From Herbidospora daliensis (lineage in GTDB: Bacteria > Actinomycetota > Actinomycetes > Streptosporangiales > Streptosporangiaceae), in NCBI RefSeq assembly GCF_001570585.1, contig NZ_BBXF01000001.1:427691-491690 (forward strand): a DNA stretch of 64,000 nucleotides, written 5' to 3'. Position 1 is the first letter of the stretch, and each line of letters begins with the position of its first letter. Shown piece by piece: positions 33,301-42,591 of the stretch. The position numbers and the translations under genes were made by a program. The notes beneath the pieces are model-generated. The model saw only the letters and a list, made by a program, of their open reading frames with translations. It searched no databases and was not told the origin of the DNA.

Positions 33301-36300
33301 CGGTGTTGCGCACCTTGTAGGCGTACAGGATGTTGGCGGCTTCGCTCTTGGCCCGGCCCGGCAGCCAGACCTTGGTCAGCCGGCCCGCGCCGTCGTATTC
33401 GAGCTCGGTCTTGCGGCCGCCCGCGTCGGTGACGGTCGTCGGCACCTGCCAGGCCGCCTCCATCAGCGAGGAGGCCGTGTGGTCGAGCGCGTTGGTGGTC
33501 TTCACCTCGGTGACCGGACCGGCCTTGTCCGGGACGTACTGCGTCTTCGTCGTCCGGTTCAGGGAGTCGGTGGCCGAGGTCGCGCGGCCGTTGGCGTCGT
33601 AGGTCGTGGTGGTGACGGCGAACCACTGCGGCGTGGTGCCGCTCCAGCCCTTGAGCTCCTCCTCCTTGACGACCAGGCCGCGGGTCGGCGCGGTGCCGAG
33701 CGGCTTGGAGAGGTCGTCGTAGTAGTTGCGCTCCTGCATGATCACGTCGCCGGGGATCGACGGGGTGGTCGCGCAGGCGACGCCGTACTGGTCGGTCTGG
33801 AGCACCTTGTCCTTGATCCACAGGGTGCCGTTGTGGACGTAGGACGTCTTGGTGCACTGGTCGTCGGCGGCCGTGGCCTCGTCGCCGAGGTCGCTGACCT
33901 CGGTCGGCAGGTTCTCGGCGTTGACCTTGGTCAGCACCTTCGACCACTGGGTCGTGCCGTCGGCGAGCCGGGTGCGGGTGAGCTGCACCGGCGTGTGCAC
34001 CATGTACGCCTTGAGCGCCCCCGACGCGCCGGTCTGGGTGAAGCCGGGCTCGGTGAGCTTCCCGGTGATCCACTGGCCGCCAACGCCGTCGAAGGTGGTC
34101 TGCTCGCGCAGCTGGCCCTGGTAGGCGTCGTGGTCCTCGATGCGCTTGGAGTGGGCGTCGCCCGTGCCGTCGAGGCTGTCCTTCACCCAGACGTCGCGGA
34201 CCTTGTCGTCGGGCTGCTTGTCGCCGTCCATGCCGCGGAAGTAGCGGTACTCGCTGACCGACTGCGGTCCGGTCTCCAGGCCGTTCCTGACGCGGACGTG
34301 GCCGTAGCCGCGCCACTGGCCCCAGGTGCGCTTCTTCTCCTCGACGAGCTCGCTGTCGTCGTACTTCCACATCGGGGTGTCGAGGTAGTCGTAGTTGGTC
34401 TGCTCGTGGGTGAAGCCGCCGCCGTTGTCGTACAGGTCGATGCGCTTGACGACGTACTTGTTGAACCAGTCGAGGGTCGGATCGGTGCCGTCCTGGGTCG
34501 CCCACTGCGGGAAGCAGCGTTTGCCGTTGGCGTGCACCGCCGGCAGCGCGCTGCGGGTGCAGTCGCTCGGCAGATAGGTGACGCCGATCTGGGCGCCGGT
34601 CTCGGTGGTGATCGACACGATGCGGAAGCGGTTGAGCGCGGTCCGCCCGTCGTTCGCGCCGTCGACCCGGTTGGGGAACGGGTCGGCGCCGGGCGAGAAC
34701 GTCACCGCCGGATCGGTCACCGCCGTGCCGCCCTTGATGCCCGAGCCCGAGTGGGTGATCGAGTCGAGCCACATGGGCACGCCCTCGTTCTGGCTCACGC
34801 CCGCGTTCAGCCACGAGTGCTTGAGCGTCCACGACTCCACGGTGCGGAAGCCGCTGCCGTCGCGGACCTGGGCGCGCACGGCCGACAGGCGCTTCTGCGT
34901 CCAGAACGTGGGCGACATCTGCTCGGTGCACTTGTCGCGGCAGTACTGGTCCCACGGCACGTCGGGCCACGACGCCGCGACCGCCTTGCCGTTCGAGTCG
35001 AAACAGGTCGCGCCGGCCAGGCAGCGGTCGGCCACGTCGAACGCGATGCGCGCGGAGGCCGTGGACTGGTCGGTGCGGGTGCCGTAGTCGATCGTGGTCA
35101 GGTAGCCGCCGCGGTCGTAGGTCTGGCGTTTGTCGGCGTCGAACTCGCGGCCGTAGGCGCCGGTCTCCTTGCCGTAGTTCAGCGTCATCGTGTTGCCGTG
35201 GGGGTCGACGACGTAGTCGAGGTTCCAGCGCCACGCCTGGGTCTCGCGGCTGCCGGCGAAGTCGCCGGACTCGTAGCCGGGGTCGCCGGGGTGGTTGCCG
35301 TACACCTGGGTGGTCCAGGCCGAGTCGGTGCGGCGCCCGAAGAAGTACTGGGCGCCGTCGATCGTGGTGACCTTCCAGTGTTCACCGTCGTAGACGCCGT
35401 TGGAGGCGTCGTCGAGCAGTTCGACGCGGGAGCCGTCGTCGCCGGTGCCCTTCCACTTGCCGCCGCCCAGGTCGATCAGCTCGGTCGAGCTGCCGTTGAG
35501 GCTCATCGTGGCGTTGGGCTTCCACCAGCACTGGTCGCCGGTCTTCTTGTCCTTGTTGTTCGGATCCTTCCCGCCGACCGCCTTGGTGTCGTCGAGGCAG
35601 CTCTTGTACGTCCGCTCGATGAAGCCGGTCCACATGTCCCAGCCGTCGCCGACCCACGACCCCTGCCCGTTCTGGCCGGAGGTCTTGCCGTCGACCGCCT
35701 GCGACGAATACGAGAAGGCGAGCGAGGGCGTCGGGCCGCCGACCGCGGGCGGGCTCTTGATCGGGTACTTCCACGAGAACGCGCCCGTCTGCTGCGACAC
35801 CTGCCACGTCGAGGCGGGGGTCAGCGACGTCGCCTTGTAGTCGCCGTTCGGCCCGGCCGGGGCGGCGGCGGCCGCCAGCAGCTGGGGCGCGCCCGCCGCC
35901 GGGAGGGCGACGTCGGCCGTCAGGGTCTGCGTCGCGGCGTCGTTCTTGCCGTCCACGGGGACGGCGGCGTCCAGCCCGCAGCCCTTCGCGCCGGGGGTGG
36001 TCAGCGCGCAGGCCGGGAGCCGGACCAGCCGTAATCGGCTGGCCCAGTCGCCGCCGAAGGCGCCGGCGAACCCGGAGTAGTCGAGGTTGACGCCGACCGT
36101 GCCGGTCGAGCGCTGGCCGTCGCTGCGCGCCACCGACATCATGACGCCGCTGATCCCGGCGGTCTCGGCGGCGGCGCGGCCGTACACCCGCACGCCGACC
36201 CGGCCCACCGAGGCCGCCGCGGCGACGCTGACCGCCTGACCGGCGGCGGCCCGCGCGCCGGGGGTGATCTGCGCGGCGGTGTCGGCCGGCCAGACGATCG

Positions 36301-36493
36301 TGGACGGGCCCTTGACCCGGGGCGGCTGGGCCGTCTCGACGACGGTCCGGCGCGTCTGGTCCTCGACGGGGACGGGGGTGACGTCGACCGGGACCGGGGG
36401 CTCCCAGTCGGCGAGGGCGTTGGCCGTCCCCCCGCTGACGATGCCGGCCCCCGACAGGACGAGGGCGATCAGTAAGGCGGCGGGTTTCCTCAT
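30395..36493 (-). CDS. Secreted RHS/YD-repeat protein with unassigned C-terminal domain
   Basis: 2032 residues. A signal peptide (1-28) leads to an N-terminal beta region and a SpvB-like section (YPIKSPPAVGGPTPSLAFSY), then a long run of YD repeats (for example YDGAGRLTK, YDPLGRKTTL, YDEAGNM). The RHS core ends near residue 1790 with the conserved junction GARDYDPLLGAFISVDP and NPLTFTDPDGLL. The roughly 240-residue tail has an Ala/Gly-rich hydrophobic segment, two Cys (SCKEGKKVDC), a charged helical stretch and an aromatic end, with no nuclease or deaminase motif I can recognise. RHS shells usually encapsulate such a tail as a toxin. It is coupled by ATGA to the LamG gene upstream. Confidence 0.93.
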   Translation of the reverse strand: MRKPAALLIALVLSGAGIVSGGTANALADWEPPVPVDVTPVPVEDQTRRTVVETAQPPRVKGPSTIVWPADTAAQITPGARAAAGQAVSVAAAASVGRVGVRVYGRAAAETAGISGVMMSVARSDGQRSTGTVGVNLDYSGFAGAFGGDWASRLRLVRLPACALTTPGAKGCGLDAAVPVDGKNDAATQTLTADVALPAAGAPQLLAAAAAPAGPNGDYKATSLTPASTWQVSQQTGAFSWKYPIKSPPAVGGPTPSLAFSYSSQAVDGKTSGQNGQGSWVGDGWDMWTGFIERTYKSCLDDTKAVGGKDPNNKDKKTGDQCWWKPNATMSLNGSSTELIDLGGGKWKGTGDDGSRVELLDDASNGVYDGEHWKVTTIDGAQYFFGRRTDSAWTTQVYGNHPGDPGYESGDFAGSRETQAWRWNLDYVVDPHGNTMTLNYGKETGAYGREFDADKRQTYDRGGYLTTIDYGTRTDQSTASARIAFDVADRCLAGATCFDSNGKAVAASWPDVPWDQYCRDKCTEQMSPTFWTQKRLSAVRAQVRDGSGFRTVESWTLKHSWLNAGVSQNEGVPMWLDSITHSGSGIKGGTAVTDPAVTFSPGADPFPNRVDGANDGRTALNRFRIVSITTETGAQIGVTYLPSDCTRSALPAVHANGKRCFPQWATQDGTDPTLDWFNKYVVKRIDLYDNGGGFTHEQTNYDYLDTPMWKYDDSELVEEKKRTWGQWRGYGHVRVRNGLETGPQSVSEYRYFRGMDGDKQPDDKVRDVWVKDSLDGTGDAHSKRIEDHDAYQGQLREQTTFDGVGGQWITGKLTEPGFTQTGASGALKAYMVHTPVQLTRTRLADGTTQWSKVLTKVNAENLPTEVSDLGDEATAADDQCTKTSYVHNGTLWIKDKVLQTDQYGVACATTPSIPGDVIMQERNYYDDLSKPLGTAPTRGLVVKEEELKGWSGTTPQWFAVTTTTYDANGRATSATDSLNRTTKTQYVPDKAGPVTEVKTTNALDHTASSLMEAAWQVPTTVTDAGGRKTELEYDGAGRLTKVWLPGRAKSEAANILYAYKVRNTAPSVTTTKKLLPDGTGRYQTSTVLFDALLRQRQAQSQAVGGGRVIADTVYDSRGLVAWSSDPYYHDTSGPGEAIAVPTKAIPSVTENTYDGAGRLTKAEFKAYGVAKWATTTAYTGTGTVVTPPIGGTKTETVQDARGRTVELRQFHSFTAATYDRTRYAYTDKGDLASITDQAGNVWRNTYDVRGNKVKLEDPDKGVSEQTFDTAGQLTGVKDARGVVLAYTYDPLGRKTTLREGSATGPLRSEWLYDTATGGLGKPAGSIRYNGSAKYSTLISGYDAGGYATGMTVTLPAETGALAKTYEYKTTYKQDGQPATLTLPAVGNLPEEKLEYGYNAVGKQSYIKSGLQIYVNDTVYNQIGGRIQRILGQDDKRVWQTETFDEPTGRLVTSSTTPELKNQTANFNYEYDQMGSVTKVSDRPNGGQQADHQCFTTDHLRRMTEAWTPVNGDCAPAARSAATLGGPAPYWHSYAYTTTGSRDTETWRTATTTTVRDFVQPAQGGAAGSRPHAVTRVDKSTGGSDSYAYDEAGNMNARTVNGAATTLTWDAEGDLATTVQNGQTTSYLYDAEGARLIRKEPGAITAYLPHGQEVKAVGTTVTGTRYYLQGDDTVAVRTGTGLTGLAWLAQDHHNTAEAMIKAADLTATRKRSLPFGAQRGGNPAFWAGEKGFVGGTNDPTGLVNIGARDYDPLLGAFISVDPVIDPLDPQQMHGYSYSNGNPLTFTDPDGLLFGIKKPAWMDKVTNVAKAVAVTAINHQVNVVKGAGKFLWEHSGKISAVTGYAAMAAAVIPGGQPFAAVLGAVSTVTGVIDTVKSCKEGKKVDCAVGAAGLVPIVGKALANGPAKNAAKKAIREADSRIQARRQDVTIDEAVMGHAKPGMKVDIEAERLYQNRLKMIQAQKDRERALAAQARARARDRAWDNWGTALNVENGFNEACKYARGCYEREVYAPVVVRTVTAPVRRFRIPPQFLW

Positions 36494-39150
36494 CCCTTGG
36501 CTCCGTCCGTGACGATCTCACTCTGGGTCAGTGCCTTCTGGAAGGCGGCGACCCTGTCGACGGCGCCGGTCCAGTACTGCGTGAGGGCGCCGGCGTCCTT
36601 GGCCCGGCCGACCGACCAGCCCTGGGTCGCCGACCACGTCGAGGTGAAGGGGACCTGGTCGGCCTCCTCCCAGTTCAGGCCGTTGACGTAGATCCGCAGG
36701 CGGGTGCCGTCGTAGACGCCGGCCAGGTGGGTCCAGCCGGTGCCGACCGACTCGGTGGAGCACGCCTTGGTCTCGGCGCCGCCGTCGGCGGCGTACATGG
36801 CGAAGCACCAGCCCTCGGAGCGGTAGCCGAGGCGGAAGCCCGAGCCGGTCGCGCCGTGGGAGGAGACGGCGGTCGTCGGGCCGCTCACGGTGGTGGAGCC
36901 GAGCTTCACCAGGGCGGTGACGGTGAAGGGGGTCTTGGTGTCGACGACCGGCTGGGTGCTCGCCCAGGCCGACGCGCCGTCGAGGGACAGCGCGTAGCCG
37001 CCACTGCGCCCGGCGACGCGGGCGGCCGGACCGGCCTTGCTGTCGAGGGTGGTCCCGGCGGGGTCGGAGGCGGCGGTGGTGCCGGACGCCTCGTTGAAGC
37101 CCCACCCGATCGCCTTGGCCGGGACCGGGCGGACCAGGAACTCGTAGGTGAACGGGCTGCCCGCGACGTTGCCGGCCGCGTCGGCGGCGCGGGCGGTGAG
37201 CAGGTTGACGCCGTCGCGGTCGGGGGTGAGCGCGCCGGTCCAGACGTCGCCGGTGGTGGTCACCCAGCCCTTGTTGACGCCGTTGAGGGTCAGCTCGAAG
37301 CGGTTGGCGCCGGACGCGCCGATCGCGAACGTGCCCGCCTGGCCGGCCCCGCCGTTCCAGCTGCCGTCGCTCGCGGGCGGGTACTCCGCCGAGGTCACGC
37401 TCACGTTGGTCGGCGCGGTGGTGTCGACGGTGAAGTCGAACCAGCCGCCCCAGCCGCCGCAGACGTAGGCGTCACAACCCCGGACCCGCCAGGAGTAGGC
37501 GCCCTCCGCCAGCGTCGGCGTGACCTTCCACGCGGCGGCCTGGCCGGAGGCGCGGTTGGAGACCGACGAGCCGGACGCCGCCTTGCGGGTGGCGCGGGCG
37601 CGGTCGTACACCTCGAACTCGACCCTCGCGAGGGTGCCGCCGTTGGGGTCGGCGGCGACCGCCGACAGCGTGGGCGTGCCCGAACGCACCCAGGCGCAGG
37701 AGATGCCGCAGTCGGTGGTGATCTTCAGGGAGGTCGGCGTCGTCGGGGTGTGGTTGTAGGTGATGATCAGCGCCACCGAGCCCGGGATGAAGTTGCTCCA
37801 CCCCATGTGGTCGCCCTCGTCGGAGGAGATGAGCGCGAAGGTGGTCTGCGAGGCGCGGGCGTTGGCCTGGCTCTGCATCCGGCCTTCGAGCACCTTGGCG
37901 CTGCCGTCGTCGTAGACCTTCTTCTGGTCGCCCGACGGGCAGCTCGACTCGTTGGCGTCGAACTTCTCGGTGCCGATGGTCTGCACGTTGCCGCTGCTGG
38001 TGCTGTTCCAGGTCGCGGTGTTCATGGCGGAGATGTTGTTGCGGAACAGCAGGTTGGTGTTGGCGCCCGCGCAGTTGGCGACGTGGTCGGCGGTCACCGC
38101 GAACTCGGCGGCCTGGATCGTCGCGCCGGCCAGCTGGGCGGTGTCGAACCGCATGTAGGCCCGCCACTTGCACGAGGTGTTCCACTGGCGGCCGACCCGC
38201 AGCTCGCTGCGGTAGCTGGTGTAGAAGCTGGTGCCGGGCGAGCAGCTGTTGGTGTGCGTCCAGTTGCCGCCCATGCTGGGCTTGCTGAACGCCGGGTCGA
38301 TGTAGATCGGGAAGGTCGCGTCGGAGGCGGTCAGCAGCGCCTGGTCGGGCACCACGACCAGTTCGTGCGCGCCCACCTCGACGTCCATCTCGGCGGTGCG
38401 GCCGGGCGCGCTGTCGGCGCCCTCGTCACCGGCGCCGTCGGCGTCCCACATGAGCGCCGAGCCCGACGCGAACAGCACGTTCCCGGCGGCGTCGACGACC
38501 TCCAGGGCCGACTCGTTCTCGCGGATCGACGCCCCGCCGGTCGCCTCGATCGGGAAGGCGATGCGGGCGAGCTCGGAGTTCTGGGCGGCCTCGGGCGTGT
38601 TCACCACGAGGTACTGCGAGAAGCCGTCGGGTTCGGCCCGCAGTTGCAGGTCGACGCCGGGCAGCACGCCGGCGTAGGTGGCGGTGTCGCCGTTCAGCGA
38701 GGGCGCGGGAAGGTTCCAGGGCGACTTGATGCTGACGGAGGCGGCGCCCTCGGTGAGGGTCACCATGGGGTCGGCGCCGCCGGTGGAGAAGCGCACGTCC
38801 GCTGAGGTCGCGACCGGGGTGACCCCGCCCAGCAGGCGCAGGTCGGTGTTCACGTCGGTCCAGACGCCGTTCTTGACGACCTGGGTGGGATAGAGGGAGG
38901 TGACGGCCTCCATCGTGCCGTCGGGCTGCGCGAAGACCTGGCTGGTCTCGGTGCGTTCGGAGAGCACCTCGACCTCGGTGCCGCACTGGGCGGCCAGGCC
39001 GGCCGCGCCGTCGGGGTTGTCGGCGGCCGCGACGCACGTCGGGGCCGTGGGGATGGGAACGGGCACGGCCGCCGCCGGGGCGGGCAGTGCGACAAGGGTG
39101 GAAAGGGAGAGCAGGACGGCCGACAGGGCCGTCCAGGAGCGGGAAACCAC
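36490..39150 (-). CDS. Secreted DNRLRE/LamG-domain protein, partner of the RHS protein
   Basis: 886 residues: signal peptide (1-28, ending PAAAV), a beta-rich N-terminal half, a DNRLRE-type carbohydrate-module-like domain (about 290-470, MRFDTAQLAGATIQAAEFAV), fibronectin/Ig-like modules (about 480-690) and a C-terminal LamG/concanavalin-like domain (about 700-880, YALSLDGASAWASTQP, TGWTHLAGVYDGTRLRIYVNG). Such proteins commonly precede RHS genes in actinomycetes and may bring the RHS shell to the cell surface. The GTG start at 39150 has GAGGAG upstream and a SARP-type repeat 49 bp before it. Confidence 0.88.
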   Translation of the reverse strand: MVSRSWTALSAVLLSLSTLVALPAPAAAVPVPIPTAPTCVAAADNPDGAAGLAAQCGTEVEVLSERTETSQVFAQPDGTMEAVTSLYPTQVVKNGVWTDVNTDLRLLGGVTPVATSADVRFSTGGADPMVTLTEGAASVSIKSPWNLPAPSLNGDTATYAGVLPGVDLQLRAEPDGFSQYLVVNTPEAAQNSELARIAFPIEATGGASIRENESALEVVDAAGNVLFASGSALMWDADGAGDEGADSAPGRTAEMDVEVGAHELVVVPDQALLTASDATFPIYIDPAFSKPSMGGNWTHTNSCSPGTSFYTSYRSELRVGRQWNTSCKWRAYMRFDTAQLAGATIQAAEFAVTADHVANCAGANTNLLFRNNISAMNTATWNSTSSGNVQTIGTEKFDANESSCPSGDQKKVYDDGSAKVLEGRMQSQANARASQTTFALISSDEGDHMGWSNFIPGSVALIITYNHTPTTPTSLKITTDCGISCAWVRSGTPTLSAVAADPNGGTLARVEFEVYDRARATRKAASGSSVSNRASGQAAAWKVTPTLAEGAYSWRVRGCDAYVCGGWGGWFDFTVDTTAPTNVSVTSAEYPPASDGSWNGGAGQAGTFAIGASGANRFELTLNGVNKGWVTTTGDVWTGALTPDRDGVNLLTARAADAAGNVAGSPFTYEFLVRPVPAKAIGWGFNEASGTTAASDPAGTTLDSKAGPAARVAGRSGGYALSLDGASAWASTQPVVDTKTPFTVTALVKLGSTTVSGPTTAVSSHGATGSGFRLGYRSEGWCFAMYAADGGAETKACSTESVGTGWTHLAGVYDGTRLRIYVNGLNWEEADQVPFTSTWSATQGWSVGRAKDAGALTQYWTGAVDRVAAFQKALTQSEIVTDGAKG

Positions 39151-39198
39151 GATGTCTCCTCAGGTATGGCTGGGGCTGAGGCACACCATGAGGCACGG

Positions 39199-39216
39199 GC
39201 GTATTTTTGCCGTATA
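39199..39216 (-). promoter_or_regulatory. SARP-box-like direct repeat upstream of the LamG/RHS operon
   Basis: GCGTATT (39199-39205) and CCGTATA (39210-39216) repeat at exactly 11 bp. Related copies lie at 39230 (GCGTATA) and, inverted, at 39260-39266 (TATACGG). On the minus strand the repeat is followed after 8 bases by CATGGT as a -10-like hexamer, the spacing typical of SARP-activated promoters, 49 bp before the LamG start codon. A matching box precedes the small-peptide operon. Confidence 0.65.
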
Positions 39217-39350
39217 GGCGAAGAGAGTGGCGTATATACCCTTCTGGAGTTTCGCGGGATATACGGCTCTTGACCCGATCCGATAATGAATAAGGCACAT
39301 ATAACGATCGACCGGTAAGGTGCATCTCACTCCCGGAGATCACCCCGAAG

Positions 39351-42300
39351 GTGGCGATGAGGCTTCGCGTTCTCGGTCCCCTCGACATCACGATCGACGG
39401 CGCGCAGGTGCCGCTGCGGTCGGAGAAGCAACGGCTGCTGCTGGCCGTGCTGATCGGCAACGCCAACGCTCCCACGGCGGGTTCCCGCCTGATCGGGGCG
39501 CTCTGGGAGGAACCCCCCGCCTCGGCGCACGAGAACCTCCGCCTGTACGTCTACCACCTGCGCAAAGCCCTGGGGGACCGCGACCGGGTGGTCCGCCACC
39601 CCTCCGGCTACGCCCTGGCGGTCGGCCCCGGCGAGCTCGACGCGGCCGACTTCGAGGCCCTCACGGCCGAGGGCGCCCGCGCGATGAACGGCGGCGACCC
39701 CGCCACCGGGCGGCGGCTGCTGGCCAGGGCGCTGGAGATGTGGCGCGGACCGGCGTACGGCAACCTCGCCGACCACCCCGCGATCTGGCCCGCCGCAACC
39801 CGCCTGGAAGAGGCGCGGTTACGGGCGGCCGAATTGAGGATCACCGCCGACCTCGCGCTGGGCCGCCACGAGGACCTCATCGGCGAACTCACCGGCCTGG
39901 TCGCCGAGCACCCGACCCGCGAACGGCTGCGCGCCCACCTGATGCTGGCCCTCCACCGGGCCGGCCGCCGGGCCGAGGCGCTGGAGACCTTCCGCGAGGG
40001 ACGGCGGGTCCTCATCGGCGAGCTCGGCCTGGAACCCGGCGCCGAACTGCGGGCGCTGCACGAGGAGATCCTGCGCGGCGACTCCGGCTCGGCCGCGCCG
40101 CGCCCGGCCGAGCCCAAGACCGGGCCGACCCTGTTCCCCACGCCCGCGCAGCTCCCCCACGACGTCGCCGACTTCGTCGGCCGGGCCGAGGAGCTCGGCG
40201 AGCTCGACCGGCTGCTCGACCTGCGGCAGAGCCAGGGCGTGCCGGCCTTCCTCGGGCTCACCGGCATGGGCGGCGTCGGCAAGACCGGCCTGGCGGTCCA
40301 CTGGGCCCACCGGGTCTCCGGCCGCTTCGCCGACGGCCAGCTCTACGTCGACCTGCGCGGCTACGCCGAGGACGCCGAACCGCTGGCCCCCCGCCAGGTG
40401 GTCGACCGGTTCCTGCGCGCGCTCGGCGTGCCGGGCAGCCGGATCCCCGACGACGTCGACGAACGGGCCGGGCTGCTGCGCAGCGTGCTCTCGCGGCGGC
40501 GGGTGCTGCTCGTGCTCGACAACGCCCGCGACGCCGGGCAGGTCCGGCCGCTGCTGCCCGGCTCCCCCGGGTGCGCGGTCATGGTGACCAGCCGCGACGG
40601 GCTCGACGGGCTGGTCGCGCAGGAACGCGCCGACGTCATCCAGGTCAACACCCTCGGCGACCTGGAGGGCGTGGCCGTGCTGGCGGGCCTGGCCGGCGGC
40701 GCGGTCGACCGGGCCGACCCCGAACTGGCCCGGCTGAGCGAGCTCTGCGGCGGGCTGCCGCTGGCCCTGCGCATCGCCGGGGCCCGGCTGGCCGGGCGCA
40801 CCCGCCTGACCGCGGGCGTGCTGGCCGGGCACCTGGCCGACGAGCGCAACCGGCTCAGCGAGCTCAGCCACGGCGGGGTGCGGGTGCGGGCCAACTTCGG
40901 GCTCAGCTACCGCGACCTCGACCCGGAGGCGGCGACACTTTTCCGGCGGCTGAGCCTGCTCGGGGTGCCCGACTTCGGCGAATGGGCCGGTGGGCCGCTG
41001 CTCGGCATCGGCCGCGAACCCCTCGGCGAGCTGTTCGAGCAGCTCGTCGCGGCGCAGCTGCTCGAAGTGGTGGCGCAGGAGGGCGCGGGCGGAGTGCGCT
41101 ACCGCTTCCACGACCTGGTCCGCCTGTTCGCCCGCGAACGCGCCATGGAGGAGGACGACGACGCCGCCCGCGCCGCCGCGATGGGCCGCTCGCTCGCCCT
41201 GTGGTTGTCGCTGGCGCAGGAGGCCCACCGCCGCGAGTACGGCGGCGACTTCGCCGTGCTGCGCGGGAGCACGCCCCGCCGGGTGCCCGACCCGGCGCTG
41301 GCCGACGCGCTGCTGGGCGAGCCGATCGAGTGGCTGGCCGCCGAGCGGGCCGGGCTGGTGGCGGCCGTCTCGCAGGCCGCGGACCTTGGGCTGGCCTCGC
41401 TCGCCTGGGAGCTCGCGATGACGTGCGTGACGCTGTTCGAGGCGCGCAGCCTGTTCGACGACTGGCGCTCCACCCACGAGGTCGCGCTGGCCGCCGCCCG
41501 CGCGGCGGGCGACGGGCTCGGCGAGGCCGCGATGGTGTACGGACTGGGCAGCCTGGCCCTGTTCCGGCAGGAGTACGCGACCGCGGCCGACCTGCTGGAG
41601 GACTCCTCGGCCCGGTTCGAGGCGCTCGGCGCCGACCACGGCGTGGGGCTGGCGCTGCGCAACCTCGCGCTGCTCGACCGCATCACCGGCACCCCCGAAC
41701 GCGCCCACCACCGCTACAAGGAGGCGGCCGACCTGCTCAGCGAGGCCGGCGACCGGGCCGCCCAGGCCCACTCGGGCATCGGGATGGCCCAGATCCGCCT
41801 GGAGGAGGGCGTCTTCGCCGAGGCCGAGACGCTGCTGCGGGACGCCCTGCGCACCTTCGAGGACATCGGCAACCGGCGCGGCCAGGCGCAGGCGCTGTTC
41901 CGGCTCGGCGACGCCTACCTGCGGCAGGAACGCCCCGAACCCGCGCGCGACGCGTTCGCGGCGGCGCTGCCGCTGGTGCGCGCCATCGGCGACCTCGTCG
42001 GCGAGGCCTACCTGCTGCGCGGCCTCGGGCAGGCGCAGCTCGCCTCCGGCGAACGGCAGGCCGCCGAGACCTCGATGCGGGCCGCCGTCGCCGCCGCGCA
42101 ACGGGTCGGCGACCAGTTCGCCGAGGCCAGCGCGTCACTCGGACTCGGCTCCCTCTACGAGTCCGGCGATGACCTCGGCGCCGCGGTGCCGCATCTCGAA
42201 CGAGCGGTGACGTTGTTCGCCGAGATGGACAACACGACCTGGCGGGCCCGCGCAATGGACGCCCTCGCCGTCACCCTCCAGCGGACGGGCGACGAGGAGG

Positions 42301-42401
42301 CCGCGCGGGCCCTGTGGGAGGCGGCCCACTCGCTGCTGCTCGGCCTCGACTCCCCCGAGGCCGCGAAGCTGGCGGCGCGGCTCACGCCGCGCCCCGAGTA
42401 G
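39351..42401 (+). CDS. AfsR/SARP family regulator with NB-ARC ATPase and TPR domains
   Basis: 1016 residues. An OmpR-type winged helix (1-95, LRLYVYHLRKALGDRD) and BTAD domain (about 96-245) form the SARP activator part. An NB-ARC/STAND ATPase follows (about 275-560) with Walker A GMGGVGKTGLA and Walker B RRRVLLVLDNA. The C-terminal 350 residues are TPR-like helical repeats. STAND regulators are held inactive until a ligand reaches the sensor. The GTG at 39351 or ATG at 39357 could start; AAGG is better spaced for the ATG. It is divergent from the LamG/RHS operon and followed by convergent small-peptide genes, both likely targets. Confidence 0.95.
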   Translation: MAMRLRVLGPLDITIDGAQVPLRSEKQRLLLAVLIGNANAPTAGSRLIGALWEEPPASAHENLRLYVYHLRKALGDRDRVVRHPSGYALAVGPGELDAADFEALTAEGARAMNGGDPATGRRLLARALEMWRGPAYGNLADHPAIWPAATRLEEARLRAAELRITADLALGRHEDLIGELTGLVAEHPTRERLRAHLMLALHRAGRRAEALETFREGRRVLIGELGLEPGAELRALHEEILRGDSGSAAPRPAEPKTGPTLFPTPAQLPHDVADFVGRAEELGELDRLLDLRQSQGVPAFLGLTGMGGVGKTGLAVHWAHRVSGRFADGQLYVDLRGYAEDAEPLAPRQVVDRFLRALGVPGSRIPDDVDERAGLLRSVLSRRRVLLVLDNARDAGQVRPLLPGSPGCAVMVTSRDGLDGLVAQERADVIQVNTLGDLEGVAVLAGLAGGAVDRADPELARLSELCGGLPLALRIAGARLAGRTRLTAGVLAGHLADERNRLSELSHGGVRVRANFGLSYRDLDPEAATLFRRLSLLGVPDFGEWAGGPLLGIGREPLGELFEQLVAAQLLEVVAQEGAGGVRYRFHDLVRLFARERAMEEDDDAARAAAMGRSLALWLSLAQEAHRREYGGDFAVLRGSTPRRVPDPALADALLGEPIEWLAAERAGLVAAVSQAADLGLASLAWELAMTCVTLFEARSLFDDWRSTHEVALAAARAAGDGLGEAAMVYGLGSLALFRQEYATAADLLEDSSARFEALGADHGVGLALRNLALLDRITGTPERAHHRYKEAADLLSEAGDRAAQAHSGIGMAQIRLEEGVFAEAETLLRDALRTFEDIGNRRGQAQALFRLGDAYLRQERPEPARDAFAAALPLVRAIGDLVGEAYLLRGLGQAQLASGERQAAETSMRAAVAAAQRVGDQFAEASASLGLGSLYESGDDLGAAVPHLERAVTLFAEMDNTTWRARAMDALAVTLQRTGDEEAARALWEAAHSLLLGLDSPEAAKLAARLTPRPE

Positions 42402-42432
42402 GCCGCTCCCGTCCAGTGGCCGGCGGCGCCCG

Positions 42433-42591
42433 TCAGGGGCAGCCGTCGGCGTTGCCCCAGTGCATGTTCTCGGGGCACTCGTTGCCGATGACCTCGTTCC
42501 ACGGAACGGCCGAAGCCGGCCCGCCGAGGCCCTGGAGCGCGCCGATCACCAGGGCGGAGACGATCAGTCCGGCTTTGACAACTCTCTTCAT
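42433..42591 (-). CDS. Secreted NMHWGN small peptide A
   Basis: 52-codon gene. Residues 1-28 are a signal peptide (KR start, hydrophobic core, cleavage after ASA). The predicted 24-residue mature part ends CPENMHWGNADGCP, so two Cys enclose the NMHWGN core and could form a disulfide loop. GGGGA stands before the ATG. It lies 30 bp downstream of peptide B on the same strand and is convergent with the SARP gene. I recognise no family; function unknown. Confidence 0.8.
   Translation of the reverse strand: MKRVVKAGLIVSALVIGALQGLGGPASAVPWNEVIGNECPENMHWGNADGCP

Noticed and set aside
30689-36034. A 1781-codon open frame on the plus strand opposite the RHS gene.
   Set aside because: It has no start signal, low-complexity Val/Gly/Ala/Arg composition typical of the antisense frame in GC-rich DNA, and no domain. 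The RHS frame is unmistakable.
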